A DNA stretch of 25,899 nt, from NCBI GenBank assembly GCA_037133675.1, contig JBAXNR010000065.1:1-25899 (forward strand). The letters are read 5' to 3'. The notes below the pieces were generated by a model. The model made no database searches. It was not told the origin of the DNA and saw nothing but the letters and a program-made list of their open reading frames with translations. The DNA is from UBA4132 sp037133675. Its GTDB lineage: Bacteria > Pseudomonadota > Gammaproteobacteria > Methylococcales > Methylomonadaceae. This document shows positions 16,642 to 24,064 of the stretch, piece by piece (position 1 is the stretch's first letter; each line of letters begins with the position of its first letter). The position numbers and the translations under genes are program-made.

Positions 16642-17001
16642 ATGGATAAAAAGCAACTCAGTGAGCGTGATATTTGTACAAAATACATCACTCCCTCGCT
16701 TGAAAAAGCAGGCTGGAATATACAAACACAAGTGAGAGAGGAATTTTCTTTTACCGATGGTAGAGTGATTGTGCGCGGTCGATTACACGCCAGAGGCAAA
16801 CAACACCGTGCCGACTATTTGCTAAGCTATCAAAAAAATCAACCGATTGCTGTTATTGAAGCCAAAAATAACCATCACAAAATCGGTGACGGTATGCAGC
16901 AAGCGTTAGCATACTCCGAAAGCCTAGATGTGCCGTTTGTCTTCACCAGTAACGGCGACGGTTTGTTGCATTTATTTGGCAAGACTGTAACTTTTGATTA
17001 G
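16642..17001 (+). pseudogene. hsdR: Truncated type I restriction subunit HsdR (N-terminal nuclease domain only)
   Basis: The 119 residues match the start of EcoEI-type HsdR, from MDKKQLSERDICTKYITPSL through RADYLLSYQ and PIAVIEAKNN to FTSNGDG. This is the PD-(D/E)XK nuclease core, with Asp58 and the Glu73-x-Lys75 pair all present. Full HsdR proteins are roughly 800-1000 residues, with two RecA-like helicase domains; all of that is absent. Homology fades near residue 108, and the last codons overlap by 30 bases the 3' end of the oppositely oriented methylase gene. It therefore looks cut at about 16965-16975 by arrival of the XamI-type system. Translation of the stub is possible, but it cannot translocate DNA. 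Confidence 0.82.
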
Positions 17002-18519
17002 TCTTAATACTTCAGGTGCTGGAATATTGGCAAGTTCACTAGGTTCTAACTTGTGCATACCGCCACCATATACTCTACCTTCGTCAAGCATTGCTCTCTC
17101 GGTTGTATTATTTAAGGCTTCAAAGAACATTTCAGTAATTTCGGGGTAATGGGCTATGACAGCTATTAACTCTGGTTTGGGATAAAGAATTAGATATGAA
17201 TTAGCAACAATAGCTTTTGAATGATTCAAAATGAATCGAAATGGTTTCTTGCCTGCCTTGTCCGACCTTCCAATGTATGTGCAGTAGAAAGGACTTTCAG
17301 TACGGTTTTCTTGTGCATACCAAATTTTACGATTTTTGCATAAGTAACGGTTAGAAACTCCACTTTCTACACCTTCCTGGATATATTCATATAATTCAGG
17401 ATAAAGCCGTTCAACTTCGTTAAGCTGTAATTTGCAATCAAGAACAAATAATTTATTTTCAATAAGTGGATAACCTAAATTATCAGTCTTTACTTCTGTT
17501 TCTGAAAGGTATCGCGGACTTGGTAATATCGGCTTAAATTGTGATAAGGGAAATCGCTTTTGTTCAATACTACTTTTCGTCAAAATGAAATATTTATTAT
17601 CACCCGTTGCAATACCTCGCTTCACTGAAAAGAAATCACTTAATCTAGGAGTTGTTGAAATTCCCCGTTCATTATTCAATGGGAAGCGAGTCCACTTTTT
17701 TTCATTTACTAATACTTCTGTACTGACTTCTTTTTTGTATGTGGGGTGGTTAATCGTGCCACCATAAGTGAATTTTACCTTATGATTAACATCGGGTTTC
17801 TTTTTTTGAAACCACACAATAGCAGAAGAGACCAACGCATCATCAAATTGAACATCTTTTGGGTCGAAGCGGTGAATTTGTAAAAGGCTTACTTCATTAA
17901 GTAAATAATTTTTAACAGCCTGACCATAATTCACATCCATAAATTCACTGGGTATTAACCATCCAGCAATACCCTCTGAGGTCATCCAGCGATGAGATAA
18001 CGCCATAAAATAACAGTACAAGCCAGATAAACCAGATAGTTTCATATTAGAGGCATTGAATGCTTCTAGCTGTAACCGTTCCTTTTGTCCGTTTATGTAG
18101 TGATGGCGAACATAAGGTGGATTGCAAATGATTAAATTGAACTTTTGATTTTCATTTACAGGCGGAGTTGTCGTTGTGAAATCAGCTAACTGATAATTAA
18201 GAATGCTTTTAGACCATAACTCACGGGATGGATTACCGTAATGTTCGTCTACTTCATACCCCGTAGCGGCTTCAATATGTGTAGATGGAAAAACGTTATT
18301 TAACGCACTGAAAAATGCCCCTGTCCCAATTGCTGGATCGAAAAAACGAATTTTATCCTGTGCTGGCATTATCTTTGCAGCATATTGAAGAATATCATTA
18401 GCGAGTGTAATCGGTGTCGAGAATTGACCCAAAATGTTACGTTGTTCTTTAGTTTTTTGTGAGTCAAGATTACGCTGAACGATTTGTCTTTGAGCTTCTA
18501 TTTTTGCTGTAGTCTGCAT
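16972..18519 (-). CDS. XamI-family type II adenine-N6 DNA methyltransferase
   Basis: This is the modification enzyme of a type II system; it would methylate adenine in the recognition site to protect host DNA. Motifs are in the gamma-class order: GQFSTP (31-36), the S-adenosylmethionine motif DPAIGTGAFF (61-70) and the catalytic NPPY (133-136). A C-terminal region of over 300 residues is the likely target-recognition part. Length 515 suits the class. The ATG at 18517-18519 lies two bases after the stop of the nuclease gene, so the two are coupled, nuclease first. By family it should recognise GTCGAC, as XamI does. The last 30 bases overlap the hsdR stub. Codon use and base content look more AT-rich than in flanking genes, which fits transfer. 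Confidence 0.85.
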   Translation of the reverse strand: MQTTAKIEAQRQIVQRNLDSQKTKEQRNILGQFSTPITLANDILQYAAKIMPAQDKIRFFDPAIGTGAFFSALNNVFPSTHIEAATGYEVDEHYGNPSRELWSKSILNYQLADFTTTTPPVNENQKFNLIICNPPYVRHHYINGQKERLQLEAFNASNMKLSGLSGLYCYFMALSHRWMTSEGIAGWLIPSEFMDVNYGQAVKNYLLNEVSLLQIHRFDPKDVQFDDALVSSAIVWFQKKKPDVNHKVKFTYGGTINHPTYKKEVSTEVLVNEKKWTRFPLNNERGISTTPRLSDFFSVKRGIATGDNKYFILTKSSIEQKRFPLSQFKPILPSPRYLSETEVKTDNLGYPLIENKLFVLDCKLQLNEVERLYPELYEYIQEGVESGVSNRYLCKNRKIWYAQENRTESPFYCTYIGRSDKAGKKPFRFILNHSKAIVANSYLILYPKPELIAVIAHYPEITEMFFEALNNTTERAMLDEGRVYGGGMHKLEPSELANIPAPEVLRLIKSYSLAK

Positions 18520-18521
18520 TT

Positions 18522-19481
18522 CTAAAACCCAAACAGAGCTAAATCATCAATGCGATGTTCCCAAACCCAATCAATGCCTTCTGCTGCTTCATATCCCAAG
18601 TAGCCAGAATCAAAGTAGCCACATAAGAACAAATCAAAGGTGATTTTGTTACCATAGGTTTTACGAAGTTGCTGCATTTTTACCGCTTCTTCTTTTCTAC
18701 GTTTATTCGTATTAGTAAAATCCCCTGCTGATTTCGCCTCAAACAGTGCAGGAAAATCCCCTTGTTTGGCATTTTTACGCATAATGACAGCATCAACTGG
18801 AATATTAACTTTCTTGCCTCCATTCATCGTAATGGGAACATTAAAGCGAAATGAAAATGTTCCAGCAGGCATTGACAGAAAATCTTTAGCTTCACCAAGG
18901 TTAAGTTCACGATAACCTCTCGCTTCAAGCCACGCCTTCATTAAAGCAAGTTGACGCTTTTCCTGTGCATTGCGAATAATAGGGTTAGCCACTGCACCAC
19001 AGAGTCTATCAGCTACAATTGTTGATGCCCGATGAACCTCTTCTTTTGTGCCATTATCAGTACGTTGCTTCCAGACGAAAATATCTGGATCAGCCATTTT
19101 CTCGATAATATTGCCAATTTTATTCAATTGCTCCATGAGTTCAGCTTTATTCATCGTTGGCGGAACACGCTTTTCATCCTCCATATTTTTAACAAGATTA
19201 GGTGAAACGCCTGAAAGACCAATAAGCCTATCTCGTGCAATCGGCGGGCAAGTAGCCATTCTAAGCATTGGTAGCACCGAGGGATTTGCCTGTAACGTTT
19301 CGGGACGAATATTTGTCAAATTTTCAGTAAGCTGTAGTGCCAGTTCAACATTCTTAGTTGTTTCTATACGGGTTTCTCTGAATGCTTTAGGGGCAAAAGC
19401 CATAAACCATTCATTGTAAAAATCGACTGATTTAGAAACATCAGCCTTCCATAAATCCACTTTATCGCGATTAACTCCCAC
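18522..19481 (-). CDS. XamI-family type II restriction endonuclease
   Basis: The 319-residue protein matches the XamI family (RE_XamI, PF09572) from its first residues (MGVNRDKVDLWKADVSKSVD), through NLTNIRPETL and MATCPPIARDRLIGLSGV, to KNMEDEKRVPPTM. XamI recognises GTCGAC. A PD-(D/E)XK site fits VDAVIMR (Asp230) and LFEAKSAGD (Glu248, Lys250). The start is GTG at 19479-19481 with GAGGG about six bases upstream. It is the first gene of a two-gene operon and is divergent from hsdM; its promoter must lie in 19482-19594. No controller (C) gene is seen, so delay of nuclease after transfer would need another means. Specificity is inferred from family and not proven. Confidence 0.85.
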   Translation of the reverse strand: MGVNRDKVDLWKADVSKSVDFYNEWFMAFAPKAFRETRIETTKNVELALQLTENLTNIRPETLQANPSVLPMLRMATCPPIARDRLIGLSGVSPNLVKNMEDEKRVPPTMNKAELMEQLNKIGNIIEKMADPDIFVWKQRTDNGTKEEVHRASTIVADRLCGAVANPIIRNAQEKRQLALMKAWLEARGYRELNLGEAKDFLSMPAGTFSFRFNVPITMNGGKKVNIPVDAVIMRKNAKQGDFPALFEAKSAGDFTNTNKRRKEEAVKMQQLRKTYGNKITFDLFLCGYFDSGYLGYEAAEGIDWVWEHRIDDLALFGF

Positions 19482-19625
19482 AATTTCCCTCTTATTTTTG
19501 TTATTTTCAGCTATTACTACATCGTTTTATCGCATAATGATATTTACTCCCATGCACAATAGCAACCAACGATACAAAACGTTATTTAAGACTCATGCAA
19601 CACAGTCAAATCCATTCAAGACATC

Positions 19626-21179
19626 ATGCGCAAAGACACTGGCGTTGATGGTGATGCCCAACGCATAGGGCAGCTAGTCTGGATGCTATTTTTAAAAGTC
19701 TTTGATGATAAAGAAACCGAATGGGAAATGGTGAAAGATAACTATCAATCACCGATTCCAGAAAATTTACGCTGGCGTAATTGGGCAAAAGAGGCTGAAG
19801 GCATAACAGGTGAAGAGCTAAAAAACTTCATCGACAACGATCTATTCCCCGCCTTAAAAGACCTAAAAATCCAAGCCGATGACAGCGCGAAAACCGTTAT
19901 CGGTAGCCTGTTTGAAGATGCCTATAACTACATGAAATCAGGGCAACTGATTCGAGAAGTCATCAACAAAATTCAAGCGGGTATCGACTTTAACAAAAGC
20001 AAAGAACGTCATTTCTTTGGCGATATGTACGAACAAATTTTAAAAGGCTTACAAAGTGCGGGCAATGCGGGCGAATTTTATACACCCCGCGCCGTCACTG
20101 AATTTATCGTTAATCGAATCGACCCCAAACTAACCGAAACAGTCCTTGATCCCGCGTGTGGCACAGGCGGTTTTTTAACCTGCACCATAGACCACAAGCG
20201 CAAGCATTACGCCAACATCACCGATGACGAACAAGTGTTACAAAACAGCATCTACGGCATAGAGAAAAAACCCCTGCCGCATTTACTCGCCACTACCAAT
20301 ATGTTTTTGCACGGCATAGAAATTCCTGTGCAGATACGCCACGATAACACCCTCGAAAAAGCCTTAATTGCGTGGACACCCGAAGAACGCGTTGATGTCA
20401 TCATCACCAATCCGCCCTTTGGTGGCATGGAAGAAAACGGTATTGAAAGCAACTTCCCAAAAGAATTTCAAACCCGCGAAACCGCTGATTTATTCATGGT
20501 ATTAATCATCCGTTTACTCAAAGACGGTGGACGCGCTGCCGTGGTTTTACCCGATGGTTTTTTGTTTGGTGAAGGCATGAAAACCCGCCTCAAAGAAAAA
20601 CTACTCACCGAATGCAACCTACACACCATCGTGCGCTTACCCAATGGCGTATTCAGCCCATACACAGGCATAAAAACCAATTTATTATTTTTCACCAAAG
20701 GTACAGCAACTGAAACTATCTGGTTTTATGAGCATCCTTATCCTGACGGCGTAAAAAATTACAACAAAACCAAACCCATGCGCTTTGCTGAATTTCAGCC
20801 TGAAATAGACTGGTGGGGCAATCGCCAAGAAACTGAACAAGCGTGGTGCGTGAATTTTGCCGAGCTAAAAACCAACGCAGAAGCCCGCGCCAAACCACAT
20901 TGGCAACAAGCAGAAAACCTGAAACAACAAGCCGCATACAATGGCATCGCACCCACTGAAAAACTCGCCTTATTAAATCAAGCAAAAGAACAACAACAAG
21001 CGGGCGATGCTATTTATAATGCCATTTTTAATTTAGACTGTAAAAATCCGCATAAAATACAACAAGACAACCACAACCCTGAGAGTCTATTAAGCCACTA
21101 CAGCGAACAACAACAAGAGATTGAAGCCTTGCGGCAACAACTCAAAACCATATTAAATGCCGCGTTGTCTACAAATTAA
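19626..21179 (+). CDS. hsdM: Type I DNA methyltransferase subunit HsdM, orphaned
   Basis: HsdM of the type I restriction-modification kind: an HsdM_N helical domain (about 1-130) and a methylase domain with GEFYTPRAV (149-157), the AdoMet motif DPACGTGGFL (175-184) and catalytic NPPF (262-265). A coiled tail follows, rich in Gln and Glu. Length 517 is normal. It would need HsdS to choose a site, and no hsdS follows; an Rpn-family gene starts 13 bases after the stop. Upstream of the ATG the same frame still reads NTVKSIQDI, which belongs to the family N-terminus, but has no start. An ATG at 19595 lies one base out of frame, suggesting a one-base insertion. Translation from 19626 would lose about ten residues. 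Ribosome sites at both are poor. Confidence 0.85.
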   Translation: MRKDTGVDGDAQRIGQLVWMLFLKVFDDKETEWEMVKDNYQSPIPENLRWRNWAKEAEGITGEELKNFIDNDLFPALKDLKIQADDSAKTVIGSLFEDAYNYMKSGQLIREVINKIQAGIDFNKSKERHFFGDMYEQILKGLQSAGNAGEFYTPRAVTEFIVNRIDPKLTETVLDPACGTGGFLTCTIDHKRKHYANITDDEQVLQNSIYGIEKKPLPHLLATTNMFLHGIEIPVQIRHDNTLEKALIAWTPEERVDVIITNPPFGGMEENGIESNFPKEFQTRETADLFMVLIIRLLKDGGRAAVVLPDGFLFGEGMKTRLKEKLLTECNLHTIVRLPNGVFSPYTGIKTNLLFFTKGTATETIWFYEHPYPDGVKNYNKTKPMRFAEFQPEIDWWGNRQETEQAWCVNFAELKTNAEARAKPHWQQAENLKQQAAYNGIAPTEKLALLNQAKEQQQAGDAIYNAIFNLDCKNPHKIQQDNHNPESLLSHYSEQQQEIEALRQQLKTILNAALSTN

Positions 21180-21192
21180 AAGGTACAAACCA

Positions 21193-22061
21193 ATGGCAAG
21201 AAAACTCATCAGCTTTGATTGGGCTATTAAAAAAATCCTGCGTAGCAAAGCAAATTTTGGCATTCTCGAAGGCTTTTTAAGTGAATTACTGTTCACCGAC
21301 ATAACGATTCTTGAGGTATTGGAAAGTGAAAGCAATCAAAATCGGCAAAATGATAAATATAATCGAGTCGATATAAAAGTCATAGATGCTAATCAAAAAA
21401 TTATTATCATTGAAATCCAATATTCGCGGGAAATGGATTATTTACAGCGCATATTATTTGCCAGTGCCAAAACCATTACTGAATATTTAGTAATAGGCGC
21501 GTCCTATTCGGATGTTAGTAAAGTTATTTCCATCAATATTCTCTATTTTGATTTTGGCAAAGGTGATGATTATATCTATCACGGCACAACGAATTTTATC
21601 GGCTTACATAATCACAGCGAATTGCAATTAAGTGAAGAACAAAAACGCCTGTATTCCTCAGAAAAAATTGCGGATATATATATCCAGAATATTATTTAAT
21701 TGAAATACGAAATTTTAATAATAGTGCCAAAGATACCTTGGATGAATGGATATACTTTCTTAAAAATGAGCAGGTTGAAGACAATTTTACCGCCAAGGGT
21801 TTAAAACAGGCGAAAGCAGTTTTAGACGTATTAAAAATGAATGATGAAGAACGGCTAGCTTATGAATATCATCAAACACAGTTACATCATGAAGCCAGTT
21901 TATATGAATCCACTTATGTATTGGGAAAACTGGAAGGGATTGAAGAAGGTATGGAAAAAGGACTGTTAATGGCGGCTAAAAAATTGAAACAAGCAGGGAT
22001 TAATAACGCTACTATTGCGAGTGCCACGGGTTTATCTACAGAACAAATTACCCAATTGTGA
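21193..22061 (+). pseudogene. Rpn-family PD-(D/E)XK nuclease/putative transposase, frameshifted
   Basis: Rpn proteins are RecA-independent recombination-promoting nucleases of the PD-(D/E)XK class. The first part (21193-21699, 168 residues) starts ARKLISFDWAIKKIL and holds the active-site region RVDIKV...IIIIEIQYSR (Asp, then Glu-x-Gln). It stops early at TAA. Removing one AT from the (AT)5 run at 21674-21683 joins it to the second frame and restores the family sequence DIYPEYYLIEIRNFN, then DTLDEWIYFLKN and an acidic C-terminal tail ending at 22061. The total would be about 288 residues, the usual size. The nuclease core is intact in the first part. It may be dead or switchable by slippage. 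It lies 13 bases after hsdM, where hsdS would be expected. Confidence 0.82.
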
Positions 22062-22103
22062 GGCGTATGAAACAGTTGGTAGTATATTAAATCTGTTATT
22101 TTT

Positions 22104-22287
22104 ATGACTGCCAGTCCTTTAAAGGCGTAGGTATCTACACAAATGTTTTATTCTTTAGATTTGAATCGCGAGCAAGGCTCGCTCCTACGGGTTTTTGATG
22201 TGTGATAACAGAAATTCTGTAGGAGCGGCTCTTAGCCGCGAAAACTGTGTAGATACCTATGCCTTTAAAGGACTGACTGCCAGTCAT
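22104..22287. mobile_element. Small element with terminal inverted repeats (copy B)
   Basis: The 14-base ends TAGGTATCTACACA (22128-22141) and its complement (22246-22259) are identical to those of the element at 5888-6060. Here the pairing extends outward through GCCTTTAAAGGAC to ATGACTGCCAGTC, giving arms of 38 and 42 bases with one mismatch and a four-base insertion. Inside is a second inverted pair, CGCGAGCAAGGCTCGCTCCTAC (in parts: CGCGAGCAAGG, CTCGCTCCTAC; 22167-22188) and GTAGGAGCGGCTC...AGCCGCG (22219-22240), of the REP type. The 5888-6060 copy has a wholly different interior. No frame is coded. It separates the Rpn remnant from nadE. Confidence 0.65.
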
Positions 22288-22404
22288 GCTCACAAATTGT
22301 GTGTTTGCTTGATTGTCCGCAAACAACGTAGATACAAACACAAGTATGTTATGATATTTTTTACCGCTTCTACACGACTTAGCCTCTCATTTTAAGTATC
22401 CGTT

Positions 22405-24015
22405 ATGTCATCATTAAAAATCGCCATTGCTCAAATTAATTTCTTGGTTGGTAATATCGCCGCTAATGTGCAGCGCATTATCGAAGCCGCGCACACAGCA
22501 CAAGAGCTAGGCGCGGACATCGTTGTATTTCCAGAATTAACCATCACAGGCTATCCTGCCGAAGACTTATTATTGCGCAAAGATTTTATTGCCGATGCCA
22601 ATAATGCGATTTACGCCTTGGCAGAACAAGTGAACGATATTGCTATCGTGGTGGGTTATCCTGAACTAGACGGCGATAAACTGTACAACAGCGCGGTGGT
22701 TTTGCATCAAGGCGTTATTTTGGCAAACTATCGCAAACAAGCTCTACCAAATTACGGGGTGTTTGATGAACAACGCTATTTTGCCGAAGGGCAGCAGCCG
22801 TGCGTATTTGAATTTAACGGCACATTTATTGGCTTGACCATCTGTGAAGATGTCTGGAAAGACGGCATTATTGCGCAAACCAAACAAGCGGGTGCAGAGA
22901 TATTGCTAACACTGAATGCTTCACCGTTTAATGCAGGAAAAATTCATCAACGCGAAGCCGTTATTTGTCAGCAAATTAATGCCGCACAAATTCCACTGGT
23001 CTATGTCAATCAAATCGGCGGACAAGATGAACTCATTTTTGATGGTGCATCGTTTGTCACCGATAAGCAAGGAGAGATTGTATTTAGAGCCGCCGAATTT
23101 CAAGAACAAATCAGTGTAATTGAATTTCATGATGCGATGCCTATACCTAGTCATTGTGCGCCGCATTACCAAGAAATCGTCAGCGAATACCAAGCCTTAG
23201 TGTTAGGCGTTAAAGATTATGTGCGTAAAAATGGTTTTTCTGGGGCAATTTTAGGCTTATCGGGTGGCATTGATTCCGCGTTAGTGTTAGCGTTAGCGGT
23301 GGATGCCTTAGGTGCGGATAAAGTTGAAGCTGTTCTTATGCCCTCGCGTTATACCCAAGATATGAGCAACGAAGATGCGATTTTAGAAGCGGATATGCTA
23401 GGCGTAAAGTATCACATCATTCCCATAGAACCTGCCGTCAATGCGTTCACAGGGATGTTAGCCGAGGTTTTTGCGGGGACAAAAAAAGACACCACCGAAG
23501 AAAATATTCAAGCCCGTTGTCGTGGCGTGATTTTAATGGCACTGTCCAATAAACAAGGCAAGCTGTTACTTACCACAGGTAATAAAAGTGAAATGAGTGT
23601 TGGCTACGCGACTTTATACGGTGATATGGCAGGCGGTTTTGCACCCATCAAAGATGTGCCAAAATTATTGGTGTATCAACTTGCCAATTATCGCAACAGC
23701 TTATCAGCCGTAATTCCAGAGCGTGTCATCACCAGACCACCTTCCGCTGAACTCGCTCCCGATCAAATCGATGCCGATTCTTTACCGCCTTACGATGTGT
23801 TAGACCCAATATTAGAGCGTTATGTCGAACAAGATCAATCTGCCGAACAAATTATTGCCGCAGGTTTTAAACCAGAAGATGTAACCAGAGCGATTCGTTT
23901 AGTGGACAGAAATGAATACAAACGCCGTCAATCACCACTTGGTATTCGCATTACCAGCAAAGCCTTTGGACGAGACAGACGTTATCCAATTACATCGGGA
24001 TACAGAGGGATTTAA
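22405..24015 (+). CDS. nadE: Glutamine-dependent NAD+ synthetase
   Basis: This enzyme makes NAD+ from nicotinic acid adenine dinucleotide, ATP and glutamine as the last step of NAD synthesis, in the cytoplasm. The N-terminal nitrilase-like glutaminase domain (about 1-260) has the triad Glu44 (FPELTITGYP), Lys111 (YRKQALPNYGVFDE) and Cys147 (TICEDVW). The C-terminal synthetase domain (about 265-536) has the ATP-binding loop LSGGIDSALV, then TTGNKSEMSVGYATLYGD, and the signature ending KRRQSPLGIRIT. Length 536 is normal for this shorter bacterial form. The start at 22405 fits the family N-terminus, although the ribosome site is weak. It is single, downstream of the element at 22104-22287. Confidence 0.95.
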   Translation: MSSLKIAIAQINFLVGNIAANVQRIIEAAHTAQELGADIVVFPELTITGYPAEDLLLRKDFIADANNAIYALAEQVNDIAIVVGYPELDGDKLYNSAVVLHQGVILANYRKQALPNYGVFDEQRYFAEGQQPCVFEFNGTFIGLTICEDVWKDGIIAQTKQAGAEILLTLNASPFNAGKIHQREAVICQQINAAQIPLVYVNQIGGQDELIFDGASFVTDKQGEIVFRAAEFQEQISVIEFHDAMPIPSHCAPHYQEIVSEYQALVLGVKDYVRKNGFSGAILGLSGGIDSALVLALAVDALGADKVEAVLMPSRYTQDMSNEDAILEADMLGVKYHIIPIEPAVNAFTGMLAEVFAGTKKDTTEENIQARCRGVILMALSNKQGKLLLTTGNKSEMSVGYATLYGDMAGGFAPIKDVPKLLVYQLANYRNSLSAVIPERVITRPPSAELAPDQIDADSLPPYDVLDPILERYVEQDQSAEQIIAAGFKPEDVTRAIRLVDRNEYKRRQSPLGIRITSKAFGRDRRYPITSGYRGI

Positions 24016-24064
24016 GCCTAGTAAGTAAGCGCGAACGGTTTTGTAATCACAATATATACTCATC

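Noticed and set aside
16642..17001. The HsdR stub as a stand-alone small nuclease gene
   Set aside because: The nuclease residues are present, but the end overlaps the converging methylase gene and homology to full HsdR stops at that junction, which favours truncation.
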